Positions 1 through 8,768 of a DNA stretch of 64,000 bases are shown here, piece by piece; positions within the stretch are counted from its first letter, which is position 1, and every line of letters starts with the position of its first letter. The translations under genes and the position numbers were made by a program. The notes under the pieces were generated by a model. That model had not been told where the DNA came from. It ran no database searches and saw only the letters and a list, made by a program, of their open reading frames with translations. The stretch is from Brevibacillus reuszeri (lineage in GTDB: Bacteria; Bacillota; Bacilli; Brevibacillales; Brevibacillaceae). Where the stretch lies: NCBI RefSeq assembly GCF_002897295.1, contig NZ_BEXF01000003.1:248001-312000 (forward strand), in the 5' to 3' direction.

Positions 1-219
1 CATCGCCATCGTACAGAACGCTTTACTCGCATAAGCAACTTGAAAGGAAAAGCCTGTTTGGGAAAACGCGTCAATAAACTGTCGGCATTTGCTGCGAATC
101 AAGGCTTCGTCGTATACGTAAAGTGGTGTACCGTAGGTTGCTGCCAGCTCTGTTGTTTCGCAGCCCCCAATTTCTAAAATTCCTCGTTCATTCACTCGAC
201 TTGTCCCGTGTAAAAACAT
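1..219 (-). CDS. lysA: Diaminopimelate decarboxylase, N-terminal part
   Basis: LysA is the PLP enzyme that decarboxylates meso-diaminopimelate to lysine, the last step of lysine synthesis. Only the first 73 codons are in the window and the gene runs off the left edge. The start at 219 has a GGGGAGG ribosome binding site. The translation begins MFLHGTSRVNERGILEIGG and continues with YGTPLYVYDE and FQVAYASKAFCT, the typical amino terminus; the lysine in YASKAF is the expected PLP-binding residue. lysA next to spoVAF is also the B. subtilis order. Identification is secure although the catalytic remainder cannot be seen. Confidence 0.9.
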   Translation of the reverse strand, partial: MFLHGTSRVNERGILEIGGCETTELAATYGTPLYVYDEALIRSKCRQFIDAFSQTGFSFQVAYASKAFCTMAM

Positions 220-554
220 ATTTCGTTCCTCCCCAGTCTCTGACACCGAATCATTACTGCCTCTTTTTATCCACCTTAATCGTGGCCTGCTCACGAAAAG
301 CGCCGCCTATTATTAGAAGGCTTTACCATATTAAAGCCCCGAGCCGTCGATAAGGCACTTAAACATTCAATCAGGAGGGTTTTAACCAAGCTGCCGTCCT
401 CGTAAAACGAACGCAACCTCCATCCTGTTAAAAGAAAGGCAACCGACCTTGTGGTGTCAGTTGCCGAACATAACGAGCGTAGTAAGGCTTCCCCATCCAA
501 TTTACTACACGATAGTTTATTTGACAATGGGTGCCCGCAGTCATTTTCAGAATA
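220..554. other. lysA-spoVAF intergenic region
   Basis: This 335-bp stretch contains the spoVA terminator at 430-465 and otherwise only leader sequence for lysA. Two short minus-strand reading frames cross it, but neither has a ribosome binding site or protein-like composition. I looked for a lysine riboswitch upstream of lysA and did not find its conserved core. Confidence 0.5.
430..465 (-). terminator. Intrinsic terminator after the spoVA operon
   Basis: On the minus strand GGCAAC and GTTGCC form a six-pair stem around a long loop, followed by TTTCTTTT. It lies about 90 bp past the spoVAF stop and before lysA. Confidence 0.6.
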
Positions 555-2024
555 TTATTGACGGGACGTATTTTGCGAGCGAACAATGCTTGGTCGGTTG
601 TTTTTTCGCGGTACCGCAATTCGCACAATGATATCTTTCATTGCTTTGTAATTGAAAGGAATGAACGGCCACAGATAGGGTGTGTTGAGGGAACGAGTGG
701 AAGCAAGTCCGACCAAAACAACGAGGAGACCGATCATCAGACCTGGTGTCGAGAAGAACCCGACCATCAAGATTAAAAAGATACGGACGAGCCGATTGGC
801 CAGGCTCAATTCATAGCTCGGTGTTGCAAACATCCCGATCGCCGCAACAGCCAAATACAAAATAACTTCAGGGGCAAACAAGCCGACTTTAATCGCAACG
901 TCACCAACCAATATTGCCGCCAATAAGCCCATGGCAACGGACAAAGGTGTTGGTGTATGGATCGCAGCCATTCTCATCAAATCAAGCCCCACCTCTGCCA
1001 TCAAAAATTGCGCCAATAATGGGATACTGCCTTTTTGCTTCATCCCGAGAAAATGAAGCGCGTCGGGAATCATTGATGGGTGCATGACCAACAGAAGCCA
1101 TATGGGCAAAACAAACACAGAAGCAAAAATACCGAAGAAGCGTACCCAGCGCAAGTATGCACCCACCACCGGCGTCTGCCTGTACTCTTCAGCGTGTTGT
1201 ACATGATGAAAATAGGTAGCAGGCGTTATCATGACACTGGGAGATGTATCAACATAAATCAATACGTGTCCCTCCAGCAAATGCACCGCAGCAACATCCG
1301 GTCTTTCTGTGTAACGCACCATCGGAAACGGGTTGAACGTCTTTCCTATGATAAATTCCTCTACGGTTTTTTCCGCCATCGGAATCCCATCAATCTGGAT
1401 GTGTTGCAGTCTTTCCTTTAACGTATCGACCAGTTCTTGGTTTGCGACATCCTGTAAATACGCTACCGCCACATCTGTTTTTGTCCGTTCCCCGATTTGC
1501 ATGATTTCAAAGCGAAGGCGCTCATCTCGTAGACGTCTGCGAGTCAAGACGGTGTTCATGACCAATGTCTCGGTAAAGCCGTCATGTGCTCCTCGAACGA
1601 TTCTCTCCGTGTCCGGCTCCATAGGCGTACGCGTCGGATAAACCTTTGCATCCACCATGATTGCCGTATCATAGCGATCAAGGATTAATCCTACTTGTCC
1701 AACCAACAGCTTGTCCATGAATTCATCCGTGGTCGAGATTTTCGTGAGCTGAAAATAAGGGATATATTTAAAAAACAATTGATCGTATAAATGATCCTGA
1801 ATGTCTCGTTCCCGCAAATCATTCAGATCCCGCATAATTTGTGTAACGATGTTACTGTCTGCAAATCCGTTTATGTAATACAAAAGAAGTCGTGTTCTCC
1901 CAACGAAAAACTCATGCACACCCATGTCAAAGCTAGAACCAATGCCTAGCCTGTCATTTAAGTATGCTTTATTTTCTTCAATTTGGTCCGAGATGGGGCG
2001 CCGTTTTTCCGTTACCTGTGTCAT
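555..2024 (-). CDS. spoVAF: Stage V sporulation protein AF, GerA-family membrane protein
   Basis: SpoVAF resembles the A subunits of spore germinant receptors and is made in the forespore with the DPA channel proteins. The chosen ATG at 2024 gives 489 residues, close to the family length. It follows GGAAAGGAGCG, whereas the longer frame starts inside spoVAEA without a site. The N-terminal 280 residues are soluble (FNPFPMVRYTERPD is typical) and the C-terminal part has several hydrophobic segments near residues 290-450. It overlaps the end of spoVAEA by 47 bp, which suggests translational coupling, and is the last gene of the spoVA operon. Confidence 0.93.
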   Translation of the reverse strand: MTQVTEKRRPISDQIEENKAYLNDRLGIGSSFDMGVHEFFVGRTRLLLYYINGFADSNIVTQIMRDLNDLRERDIQDHLYDQLFFKYIPYFQLTKISTTDEFMDKLLVGQVGLILDRYDTAIMVDAKVYPTRTPMEPDTERIVRGAHDGFTETLVMNTVLTRRRLRDERLRFEIMQIGERTKTDVAVAYLQDVANQELVDTLKERLQHIQIDGIPMAEKTVEEFIIGKTFNPFPMVRYTERPDVAAVHLLEGHVLIYVDTSPSVMITPATYFHHVQHAEEYRQTPVVGAYLRWVRFFGIFASVFVLPIWLLLVMHPSMIPDALHFLGMKQKGSIPLLAQFLMAEVGLDLMRMAAIHTPTPLSVAMGLLAAILVGDVAIKVGLFAPEVILYLAVAAIGMFATPSYELSLANRLVRIFLILMVGFFSTPGLMIGLLVVLVGLASTRSLNTPYLWPFIPFNYKAMKDIIVRIAVPRKNNRPSIVRSQNTSRQ

Positions 2025-2592
2025 TCGGGTCGCTCCTTTCCAGTATCCATTGCACTGCTTTTTTCGTGATCGGACTGCCTTTTTGCAAGCTGTCCTTTCC
2101 AAGCATCTTGCCGATATCACCGATACCGATGACATTAGGAACGTGAAGGGTATTCAGAATATCGACCGTATCGCCGTATATACGGTTTTCAAGCTCTAGA
2201 CTTGCATTTCCGTCTTTGTCTACAGCTTCTGTCACAACTTGCCCTTCATTATTGACGGAATAAGCTACCCGCGCTCCTTGCACCCATCGCGTATTAGAGG
2301 CAACTGCAATCGCACCGATTACCTCGATATCCGGGTGCTTGACCACATACTCGATGGCCTTCTCTCCCCGCCCCTTTCCGAAATCACCATTGTCGTCAAA
2401 CATGACAATCACAGGATCGTAGGCAGCCATTTTGATGAGTTCAACCATCTGATGTCCTCGCAGAGGTGTCGGATTCCCGGCAGATAAGGAAATGCATCGC
2501 CCACCGATCTCTCTTGCTATCATTTCCAGCACTTTTTGTGCGACATGATCACCATCAGTTACGAGGATGACTCTTCTTCGTTCTCCCTCCAT
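1978..2592 (-). CDS. spoVAEA: Stage V sporulation protein AEA
   Basis: This is the soluble SpoVAE-type protein of the spoVA operon. I start it at the ATG at 2592, preceded by GGTGGAGGCGAC, giving 204 residues starting MEGERRRVILVTDGD, close to the Bacillus homologue's length. An upstream in-frame ATG at 2622 lacks a ribosome binding site. Visible landmarks are the VILVTDGD beta strand, MFDDNGDFGKGRGEKA and a C-terminal GIGDIGKMLGKD. No transmembrane segment is evident. The exact biochemical role of SpoVAEA is not established; it accompanies the proteins that move dipicolinate into the developing spore. Confidence 0.9.
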   Translation of the reverse strand: MEGERRRVILVTDGDHVAQKVLEMIAREIGGRCISLSAGNPTPLRGHQMVELIKMAAYDPVIVMFDDNGDFGKGRGEKAIEYVVKHPDIEVIGAIAVASNTRWVQGARVAYSVNNEGQVVTEAVDKDGNASLELENRIYGDTVDILNTLHVPNVIGIGDIGKMLGKDSLQKGSPITKKAVQWILERSDPNDTGNGKTAPHLGPN

Positions 2593-2627
2593 GTCGCCTC
2601 CACCGCCTTCACCCAGCGTCATAGCGG

Positions 2628-2978
2628 CTACCCTTTTGGCTTGAATATAAGGGAAGCAAAAAATCCAAAGGCAATAGCAGCGGATATCCCGGCACTTGTG
2701 ACCTCGAAAATTCCGGTGGCTACACCAATCAAGCCATGCTGCTCGGCCTCACCTATCGCACCATGATACAAGGAATGACCAAAGCTCGTGATCGGTACGG
2801 TAGCCCCGGCCCCCGCAAAGTCGATGAATTTGTCATACACACCCAGAAAATCCAGCACAACACCGGCCACCACAAGTGTGCTCATCACATGTGCAGGCGT
2901 CAGTTTTCCCACGTCGAGAAGCAATTGTCCGATGACACAAATCAGCCCGCCAACGATAAACGCAATTACGTACTCCAT
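2628..2978 (-). CDS. spoVAEB: Stage V sporulation protein AEB, membrane protein
   Basis: SpoVAEB is a small integral membrane protein paralogous to SpoVAC and part of the forespore channel for Ca-dipicolinate. It has about 116 residues beginning [18 protein letters not shown], with hydrophobic segments covering most of its length and the shared motif [14 protein letters not shown]. The start is in a doubled ATGATG (2981/2978) after AAGGAGG. The first ATG overlaps the spoVAD stop as ATGA and the second has the better spacing, so one residue is uncertain. Confidence 0.92.
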   Translation of the reverse strand: MEYVIAFIVGGLICVIGQLLLDVGKLTPAHVMSTLVVAGVVLDFLGVYDKFIDFAGAGATVPITSFGHSLYHGAIGEAEQHGLIGVATGIFEVTSAGISAAIAFGFFASLIFKPKG

Positions 2979-4003
2979 CATATGCCTCCTTCCAATGCAA
3001 CTGCATGAGCGATACACGGGATTGAATTGCCCTGCTGGTAGCTTACAGGACTAAGCAGTGCACCCGTTGCACAAACTAGAACCTTTTTGAGCAACCCCCG
3101 ATTTAACTGGTCTAAAATATATCCGTAGGTAACCACAGCACTGCTTGCACATCCGCTTCCTCCAGCGAAAACATCTTGATCAGGAGTGTAAACCATGAGA
3201 CCGCAGTCATTGTACACCTGATCCATATCGTATCCCTCTTGCAGCAACAGCTCTTTTGTAATCGGATAGCCTACCGAAGCCAAATCTCCAGTCACGATCA
3301 AATCGTAGGAGTCAGGTGTACGACCCGTATCATGAAAATGAGCCAAAAAGGTAGAGACAGCCGCCGGTGCCATCGCTGATCCCATATCAAACGGGTCCTT
3401 GATCCCCATGTCCACTACCTTGCCTATCGTCGCATAGGTGATCCGTGGACCCTTACCTCCAATACCAACCAGGCCTGCTCCCGCTCCAGTAACGGTCCAT
3501 TGAGCTGAGGGAGGCTTTTGTCCCCCGTATTCTGTCGGATAACGATACTGCCTTTCCGCAGTTGCATTATGACTGCTGCAGGCAGCGATTGCTTTGTTCG
3601 CATATCCTGCATTGACCAAAGCCGCGGCATTGGCAAGCGTAAGCATGGAGGTCGAGCACGCACCATACATGCCAAGCAAAGGGATCGCCAGTTTTTCAGC
3701 AGTAAAGCTAGTCGTGATATTTTGATTTAGCAGATCCCCAGCAAGAATGAGATCAACATCCTGACCAGTGATGCCCGCCTTTTGAAGCAATGAAGTGATG
3801 GCATCCTCAAGCAATTGGCGCTCTGCGTCTTCCCAGGTTTGTTGTCCCGCGTACATATCGTCATGAATCTTGTCAAAATAGGCTGCCAAGGGTCCCTCTC
3901 CCTCTTTCGGACCAACGGCCACAGCCGACGCTTGCAATCTTACTTCTTCAGTAAAATGCCACGTTTGCCGGTTGATTCGAGACACCTGTTTTTGGCTTGC
4001 CAC
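2978..4003 (-). CDS. spoVAD: Stage V sporulation protein AD
   Basis: SpoVAD is a thiolase/beta-ketoacyl-synthase-fold protein that binds dipicolinic acid and is required for its uptake into the forespore. The GTG at 4003 is chosen because AGGAGG lies 7 bases upstream; an earlier GTG at 4009 sits almost inside that site. The product is 341 residues against about 338 in B. subtilis. Visible features are [13 protein letters not shown] (nucleophile-elbow-like segment), [20 protein letters not shown] and a glycine-rich C-terminal [12 protein letters not shown]. The stop overlaps the spoVAEB start. Confidence 0.95.
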   Translation of the reverse strand: MASQKQVSRINRQTWHFTEEVRLQASAVAVGPKEGEGPLAAYFDKIHDDMYAGQQTWEDAERQLLEDAITSLLQKAGITGQDVDLILAGDLLNQNITTSFTAEKLAIPLLGMYGACSTSMLTLANAAALVNAGYANKAIAACSSHNATAERQYRYPTEYGGQKPPSAQWTVTGAGAGLVGIGGKGPRITYATIGKVVDMGIKDPFDMGSAMAPAAVSTFLAHFHDTGRTPDSYDLIVTGDLASVGYPITKELLLQEGYDMDQVYNDCGLMVYTPDQDVFAGGSGCASSAVVTYGYILDQLNRGLLKKVLVCATGALLSPVSYQQGNSIPCIAHAVALEGGI

Positions 4004-4015
4004 TGACACCCCTCC

Positions 4016-4504
4016 TCAAAAAATCATGTTCATTACGCTTTTTAAGATGCCTGCAATAAAAGCCGCTACCACACCAAAAACGATAACAGAGCCTGCCAGC
4101 TTGAACATGTTCCCTCCAACTCCCAGGACCAACCCTTCGCTTCGATGCTCGATGGCAGCAGAAGCAATCGAGTTAGCAAAGCCTGTCACCGGCACAGCAG
4201 AGCCTGCTCCGGCATACTGACCAATATTGTCGTAAATGCCGAGCCCTGTTAATAAAACGGCAATAAAAATGAGTGTGGCTACTGTTGGATTACTCGCTGT
4301 CTTTTCAGTAAATCCAAAGAAGTAAATGTACATGTTTTGCAAGGCTTGTCCCAACAGACAAATCGTTCCTCCAACCCAAAACGCACGGAGAGAGTTTAGC
4401 AGGACATTTCGCTTTGGTTGGAATTTGGCAGCTTGCTGTTGATACAGCTGCTTCGTCATTTGCATGGATGCCCCAATGGGTTTTGATTTCGTTTTGGTCG
4501 CCAT
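4016..4504 (-). CDS. spoVAC: Stage V sporulation protein AC
   Basis: SpoVAC is a membrane protein of the SpoVA channel; the B. subtilis protein behaves as a mechanosensitive channel involved in dipicolinate release at germination. The 162-residue product has a basic cytoplasmic N-terminus, then hydrophobic segments from about residue 43. It carries GQYAGAGSAVPVTGFANS, which is shared with SpoVAEB. The ATG at 4504 has AAGGAG nine bases upstream. It ends 12 bp before spoVAD. Confidence 0.95.
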   Translation of the reverse strand: MATKTKSKPIGASMQMTKQLYQQQAAKFQPKRNVLLNSLRAFWVGGTICLLGQALQNMYIYFFGFTEKTASNPTVATLIFIAVLLTGLGIYDNIGQYAGAGSAVPVTGFANSIASAAIEHRSEGLVLGVGGNMFKLAGSVIVFGVVAAFIAGILKSVMNMIF

Positions 4505-4609
4505 GCCCTTTCACTCCTTCTTTTGCTAAATTACGCGAGCTTTCAGGAAAAACCATACCTATATCTTTCCTGTTTCAAAAGATACCTATGAATAGTGGTA
4601 TTTACCAGT

Positions 4610-5029
4610 TTACAAATGAAGCAGCCATTGCAGGAGCGAACCCGTTACTTTGCCAAACACAACTGCCATTAACAAGAGGAGCAAATTTCCATCCATCGAA
4701 AGACGCTTGGCGAGTATCGGAAAAACGTTCAAGACCTCTGTTAAGCCTGCTGCAAGTGTTCCAACAAAAACCCCTGCAATCAGCCCATAAATGGCGGTGA
4801 CGAGCACTGGCAATTGCATTCCCCAATGAAAGAAATCAATCAACGTAAAAACGAGAACCCCGCTCACCAGTGCCCATTCAAAACCGCGAATATAACGATG
4901 TGCATTCGTGAGTTGAGTGAGGCGAGGGATGATATCGAGTACGGTAATAAAGGCCACAAAGCCGCTTCCCACCGCCAGTCCTCCACCTAGCCCTATCAGT
5001 ACCATGAGCAAGCATGCACCTGGGCTCAT
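4610..5029 (-). CDS. spoVAB: Stage V sporulation protein AB
   Basis: SpoVAB is a small polytopic membrane protein of the spoVA operon. The 139-residue frame is almost entirely hydrophobic and begins MSPGACLLMVLIGLGGGLAVG. It contains DIIPRLTQLTNAHRYIRGFEW, a typical SpoVAB stretch, and fits the family length of about 141. Its ATG overlaps the spoVAA stop by four bases, so the two are probably translationally coupled. About 105 bp separate it from spoVAC. Confidence 0.92.
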   Translation of the reverse strand: MSPGACLLMVLIGLGGGLAVGSGFVAFITVLDIIPRLTQLTNAHRYIRGFEWALVSGVLVFTLIDFFHWGMQLPVLVTAIYGLIAGVFVGTLAAGLTEVLNVFPILAKRLSMDGNLLLLLMAVVFGKVTGSLLQWLLHL

Positions 5030-5640
5030 GTTTTCGTTCGCTGATTTTCCTTGTTTTCGTTTTGCAAATAGTACTGATCGAGATTTTGCTGGTACATGAA
5101 CAACTCGACTTCCAGTGGGCTAGGTTCTTCGTTAATTTTTTTCTTGAATATATGGTTAAAAAACAAAATCATCCCTAGTCCAATCCCAATTGAGTACGGG
5201 ATTTGCAACCAGAGCGGCTGCTGACTTTTTTGACCGGTGATGAGATAAAAAATCCGTTCGTGGACCTGAGTCATACTCACGTCAGTGTGAAAGTTCATAA
5301 TGGCAAGCCCCGACCCGATAAACAACACAAGCCACACAATCGCAACGAGAAACGGATTTGCTTTTTTCCGTGGATTTTGCACCTCAACAATAATTTGCGG
5401 GGAGCCTTGAATATCTAATTCTGCTTCTGGATAAACCTGACGCAGCCTTTGGATCACTTGCATAATATCGATGATGATTAAATTACCGTCCTTTGGCTCC
5501 ACGCGATAAATCGGCATTCGCTTAATCGCTTCTTCCCGTTCACCATCCCAGTAAATTTGGCAAATATCTCCCAGCGTGATCAAAGCCCCGGGCTTTACTG
5601 CCAAACGCTTTCGCAGGCGCAGAAATAACGCTTCCTTCAT
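5026..5640 (-). CDS. spoVAA: Stage V sporulation protein AA
   Basis: SpoVAA is the first gene of the spoVA operon. It has a soluble N-terminal domain of about 100 residues and two C-terminal membrane segments, near residues 100-118 and 145-165. The product is 204 residues starting MKEALFLRLRKRLAVKPG, with the characteristic LGDICQIYWDGE segment. The ATG is preceded by GGAGGGGGC. A forespore sigma-G-type promoter is readable just upstream (5681-5709), which fits late forespore expression. Confidence 0.93.
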   Translation of the reverse strand: MKEALFLRLRKRLAVKPGALITLGDICQIYWDGEREEAIKRMPIYRVEPKDGNLIIIDIMQVIQRLRQVYPEAELDIQGSPQIIVEVQNPRKKANPFLVAIVWLVLFIGSGLAIMNFHTDVSMTQVHERIFYLITGQKSQQPLWLQIPYSIGIGLGMILFFNHIFKKKINEEPSPLEVELFMYQQNLDQYYLQNENKENQRTKT

Positions 5641-5680
5641 GAAAGCCCCCTCCTTTCCCCTTTTCCTGCGTTTTCCCCGC

Positions 5681-5709
5681 TAGTATGTGCCACCTCCTAA
5701 AAGCCATGC
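5681..5709 (-). promoter_or_regulatory. Sigma-G-type promoter of the spoVA operon
   Basis: On the minus strand GCATG (5709-5705) matches the -35 consensus GHATR and CATACTA (5687-5681) matches the -10 consensus CATNHTA. They are 17 bases apart and lie 41 bases before the spoVAA start. Placement between the sigF terminator and spoVAA is the same as in B. subtilis. It was found by consensus only. Confidence 0.7.
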
Positions 5710-5743
5710 AAAAAAACACCAAAGCCATAGCGCTCTGGTGTTT
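5710..5743 (-). terminator. Intrinsic terminator of the spoIIA-sigF operon
   Basis: On the minus strand AAACACCA pairs with TGGTGTTT around a 14-base loop and runs into seven T residues. It lies 25 bp after the sigF stop and immediately before the spoVA promoter. Confidence 0.8.
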
Positions 5744-5767
5744 CCTGAACTACCCTTAAAAAGCGGG

Positions 5768-6523
5768 CTAGTTTTCAATTTGATCCTTGATCGTTTGCAG
5801 AATTCGCTTTTCCAAGCGGGAGACCTGGACTTGGGATATGCCCAGCCTCTCCGCTACTTCAGACTGGGTCTGATCCTTATAGTAACGCAAGTACACGATC
5901 AGCTGTTCTCGCTCGCTCAGACGACTGATTGCGTCTTTCAGGGCTATCTTTTCAAACCATTTGTTGACACCTTCATCTGCGATTTGATCAATGAGCGTAA
6001 TGGGATCCCCATCATTTTCAAAGACTGTTTCGTGGATGGAGGAAGGTGCTCGATTCGCTTCCTGCGCAAAAACGACTTCCTCCGGTGTAATCCCTACGGC
6101 TTCAGCTACTTCAGCAATCGTCGGAGCACGCCCGAATTGCTTATACAGCTCGTCCTTTGTTCTCCGCACCTTGTTTGCAGTTTCCTTGAGAGAGCGGCTT
6201 ACTTTTACCGTTCCGTCATCCCGTAAAAAGCGTTGGATTTCTCCAATAATCATCGGAACCGCATAGGTGGAGAACCGTACATCGTAGGATAGATCAAACT
6301 TATCTACAGCTTTTAGCAAGCCGATACAACCGATTTGAAACAAATCATCCGCTTCGTATCCACGGTTGATAAAACGCTGTACGACAGACCAGACCAGCCT
6401 AATGTTGCTGTTCACTAGAAGTTCGCGGGCATGGGCGTCTCCGGCCTGGCTCTTGGCGATCAGTTCCTTCACTTGGTCATTGGTCAGAAATGGTTGACTC
6501 GCGTTTTTGATATCGGCACCCAT
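5768..6523 (-). CDS. sigF: RNA polymerase sigma-F factor, first forespore sigma
   Basis: Sigma-F is the first compartment-specific sigma factor of the forespore. The 251-residue product has region 2 (RLVWSVVQRFINRGYEADDL, DVRFSTYAVPMIIGEIQRF), region 3 (VKVSRSLKETANKVRRTKDE) and region 4 with its helix-turn-helix (SEVAERLGISQVQVSRLEK). I start it at the ATG at 6523, eight bases after AGGGG, rather than the GTG at 6529 only two bases away. It follows spoIIAB by 11 bp in the usual tricistronic order, where SpoIIAB holds it inactive until SpoIIAA is dephosphorylated. Confidence 0.97.
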   Translation of the reverse strand: MGADIKNASQPFLTNDQVKELIAKSQAGDAHARELLVNSNIRLVWSVVQRFINRGYEADDLFQIGCIGLLKAVDKFDLSYDVRFSTYAVPMIIGEIQRFLRDDGTVKVSRSLKETANKVRRTKDELYKQFGRAPTIAEVAEAVGITPEEVVFAQEANRAPSSIHETVFENDGDPITLIDQIADEGVNKWFEKIALKDAISRLSEREQLIVYLRYYKDQTQSEVAERLGISQVQVSRLEKRILQTIKDQIEN

Positions 6524-6534
6524 TGGCACTACCC

Positions 6535-6984
6535 CTAATTTTGTAAGGCTTTGGCAAACGACAGGCGTTTGGTCAGGCGCACGGTTGTACCTTTTCCAAT
6601 CGCAGTCGCCACTTCCAAAGAATCCATGAAATTCTCCATAATGGTGAAGCCCATTCCAGAGCGTTCCAGTTCCGGTTTGGTAGTGTAGAGTGGCTGCATG
6701 GCCTGCTCTACATCCTCAATTCCTTTTCCATTGTCTTCCACGACAACCTCCACCGTTCCCTCATCAATGCGCACAGAGATATGTACCACACCCTCGGGAT
6801 TCTCGTCATATCCGTGAATGATGGCGTTTGTAACCGCCTCGGAAATAACAGTTTTCATTTCTTCGAGCTCATCCATCGTAATATCCAGATGAGAGATGAA
6901 CGAAGCCACTGCCACACGGGCAAAAGCTTCATTTTGGCTCAATGCAGCAAACGATACGGACATGAAATTACGCTGTACTGTCAT
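6535..6984 (-). CDS. spoIIAB: Anti-sigma-F factor and serine kinase
   Basis: SpoIIAB binds sigma-F and phosphorylates SpoIIAA, using a GHKL ATP-binding fold. The 149-residue product shows the N box ([14 protein letters not shown]), the G1 box ([14 protein letters not shown]) and the G2 region ([15 protein letters not shown]). It keeps [10 protein letters not shown], the usual SpoIIAB lid. The gene is two bases downstream of spoIIAA, with GGGGGTGG as ribosome binding site. Confidence 0.97.
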   Translation of the reverse strand: MTVQRNFMSVSFAALSQNEAFARVAVASFISHLDITMDELEEMKTVISEAVTNAIIHGYDENPEGVVHISVRIDEGTVEVVVEDNGKGIEDVEQAMQPLYTTKPELERSGMGFTIMENFMDSLEVATAIGKGTTVRLTKRLSFAKALQN

Positions 6985-6986
6985 TT

Positions 6987-7337
6987 TTACGCCACCCCCA
7001 GAACAAGCAATGCGTCTGCTTCGTTTTCACGGAATTTGATTACCTTAAACAATCCTGACATCTCAAAAATGCGATAGATGGTTGGATTAATCGAGCAAAC
7101 ATACATCTCCCCGGAACGAGCAGAGATTTGCTTAAATCTACCCAAAATGACACCGATTCCGGAGCTGTCCATGAAAGCCAAATCCGCCAGACTCAATACG
7201 ATATGACGGATCTTGGGGGTTCGTAAAATATCATCTACCTTGCTTCGCAGCTCTTCTGCCGTATGATGATCCAGCTCTCCTTGCAAGCGGATAACCAGCA
7301 CATCCTGCCGGGTCTCCATCGCAATGCGCAAACTCAT
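6987..7337 (-). CDS. spoIIAA: Anti-anti-sigma factor SpoIIAA
   Basis: SpoIIAA is the STAS-domain protein that displaces sigma-F from SpoIIAB; phosphorylation of its conserved serine by SpoIIAB and dephosphorylation by SpoIIE set the switch. The 116-residue product contains [15 protein letters not shown], in which the second serine corresponds to the phosphorylated residue. It heads the spoIIA operon and is separated from dacF by a terminator and a sigma-H-like promoter. Confidence 0.97.
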   Translation of the reverse strand: MSLRIAMETRQDVLVIRLQGELDHHTAEELRSKVDDILRTPKIRHIVLSLADLAFMDSSGIGVILGRFKQISARSGEMYVCSINPTIYRIFEMSGLFKVIKFRENEADALLVLGVA

Positions 7338-7370
7338 GGCTGACTCACTCCTTCTCCCGTATTAGCTGTC

Positions 7371-7400
7371 TCTTTCTTCTTTCGTTTAACCAATTCCTGC
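7371..7400 (-). promoter_or_regulatory. Sigma-H-type promoter of spoIIAA-spoIIAB-sigF
   Basis: Minus-strand GCAGGAATT (7400-7392) is a full match to the sigma-H -35 consensus RNAGGAWWW. Twelve bases on, GAAGAAAGA (7379-7371) fits RNNGAATWW less well. It lies after the dacF terminator and 34 bp before spoIIAA. A Spo0A box was not clearly recognised here. Confidence 0.55.
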
Positions 7401-7416
7401 CAGTCGACAAAAGAAC

Positions 7417-7461
7417 AAAAAAATCGAGTAGCCACATCTGCTTATTCGAGGCAACTCGATT
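7417..7461 (-). terminator. Intrinsic terminator after dacF
   Basis: On the minus strand AATCGAGT(TGCC) and (GGCT)ACTCGATT form a long stem followed by a run of T residues, 23 bp after the dacF stop. It separates dacF from spoIIA. Confidence 0.8.
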
Positions 7462-7483
7462 CTTTTCGCGCTCATGATGTCCG

Positions 7484-8668
7484 CTAGTAGCTGATTAAAA
7501 CATTCTTGGTGGTTCGCTTGAGAATCTCCCACATGCCTGCTTTTTCAATCGTTTGTTCGGGATAAAGATCGATTCTGTTTACTTCTTTTCCATCCTTGGT
7601 GCGGATGAAGATGTGTCCTACTACCTGATCCCTGTTTACAGGGGCATTGACTACCTGTTTGATTACTACTTCCTTGTTGAATGAATCCGCTGACTCTCCT
7701 CTTTTCATCAGAAGACTGACCGCGTGCGGGGTGACCACATTTATTTGTGGCTGCTTGCCTTTATCTACGGTGAGCTGCTCTACCGTTTCCCCTTTTTTGT
7801 ACATCGGCATCACTTGATAATGGGTAAACGCGTAGTTGAACATCGTTGAAACCTCATTGTTTCGTGTCTTCACATCGGGCACACCCATGACGACTGCGAT
7901 AATCCGCATGTTATTGCGTTTGGCGGTTGCTGTTAAGCAGTATTTGGCTTCCCCTGTGTAGCCTGTCTTGAGACCGTCCACGCCTTCATAAAACCTCACG
8001 AGTCGATTTGTATTGACCAACCAGAACGGGTTTGCCGAGTCCTTGCGCAAATAGTCCTGATAGGTTCCGGTAAATTTCGTAATTCCTTCGTGCTTCAATA
8101 GCTCTCTGGACATAATAGCAATATCAGCTGCTGACGAATAATGATTAGGAGCTGGCAGGCCATTCGAATTGACAAAATGGGTATTTTTCATCCCGAGTTG
8201 CTGCGCTCGTTCATTCATTTTGGCGACAAAGCTTTCTTCTGTTCCACTTAGATGCTCTGCCATCGCCACAGAGGCATCATTTCCTGAGGCAATGGCGATC
8301 CCTTTGATCATATCCTCTACAGCCATTTCTTCACCAGGCTGCAAGAAAATTTGTGAGCCTCCCATCGATGCTGCTCGTTCACTCGTCCGAACCTTATCCG
8401 TGAGCTTTAGCTCTCCACGTTCTACTGCTTCCATAATCAAGAGCATCGTCATTACCTTGGTAATGCTTGCGGGCGGCATTTTTTCGTTCGCGTTCTTTTC
8501 GTACAATACCGTACCCGTGTCAGCCTCTATCATCATGGCCGCTTTCGCATTGGGGGCAAAATTCATTTCGCCAGTTTGCGGTCCAGCCTTTTCTGCTGCG
8601 ACAGCTAGTGGAGAAAAGATGGTGAAAAGCATGATGCAGCATAGAGCGATGTATCCATTCCGTTTCAT
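7484..8668 (-). CDS. dacF: Sporulation D-alanyl-D-alanine carboxypeptidase DacF
   Basis: DacF is a class A low-molecular-weight penicillin-binding protein that trims the terminal D-Ala of peptidoglycan stem peptides and helps set cortex cross-linking. The 394 residues start with a signal peptide (MKRNGYIALCCIMLFTIF, cleavage near AVAA). The active-site motifs are SITK (SxxK), SGN and KTGYTG, and a PBP5-type C-terminal domain ends in a possible amphipathic helix. It precedes spoIIAA as in B. subtilis and has its own forespore-type promoter. Confidence 0.93.
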   Translation of the reverse strand: MKRNGYIALCCIMLFTIFSPLAVAAEKAGPQTGEMNFAPNAKAAMMIEADTGTVLYEKNANEKMPPASITKVMTMLLIMEAVERGELKLTDKVRTSERAASMGGSQIFLQPGEEMAVEDMIKGIAIASGNDASVAMAEHLSGTEESFVAKMNERAQQLGMKNTHFVNSNGLPAPNHYSSAADIAIMSRELLKHEGITKFTGTYQDYLRKDSANPFWLVNTNRLVRFYEGVDGLKTGYTGEAKYCLTATAKRNNMRIIAVVMGVPDVKTRNNEVSTMFNYAFTHYQVMPMYKKGETVEQLTVDKGKQPQINVVTPHAVSLLMKRGESADSFNKEVVIKQVVNAPVNRDQVVGHIFIRTKDGKEVNRIDLYPEQTIEKAGMWEILKRTTKNVLISY

Positions 8669-8696
8669 AGCAGTCTCTTCCCTCCATTCATGATTT

Positions 8697-8726
8697 TATT
8701 CTCACCAACCACGGAGGAAAATATTC
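8697..8726 (-). promoter_or_regulatory. Sigma-F/sigma-G-type promoter of dacF
   Basis: Minus-strand GAATA (8726-8722), a 15-base spacer and GGTGAGAATA (8706-8697) match the forespore consensus; the -10 fits GGNNANANTW at every fixed position. It lies 28 bp upstream of the dacF start. Confidence 0.7.
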
Positions 8727-8731
8727 ACAAC

Positions 8732-8761
8732 AAAAATCCCTTCTGCACTCGTCAGAAGGGA
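8732..8761 (-). terminator. Intrinsic terminator after the chemoreceptor gene
   Basis: TCCCTTCTG and CAGAAGGGA form a nine-pair perfect stem with a seven-base loop followed, on the minus strand, by TTTTTG. It starts seven bases after the mcp stop. Confidence 0.85.
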
Positions 8762-8768
8762 CTCTATA

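Noticed and set aside
220..430. Possible lysine riboswitch before lysA
   Set aside because: The conserved lysine-aptamer internal loops could not be found in the leader.
291..628. Two small minus-strand frames after spoVAF
   Set aside because: They overlap the spoVA terminator, lack ribosome binding sites and resemble no protein.
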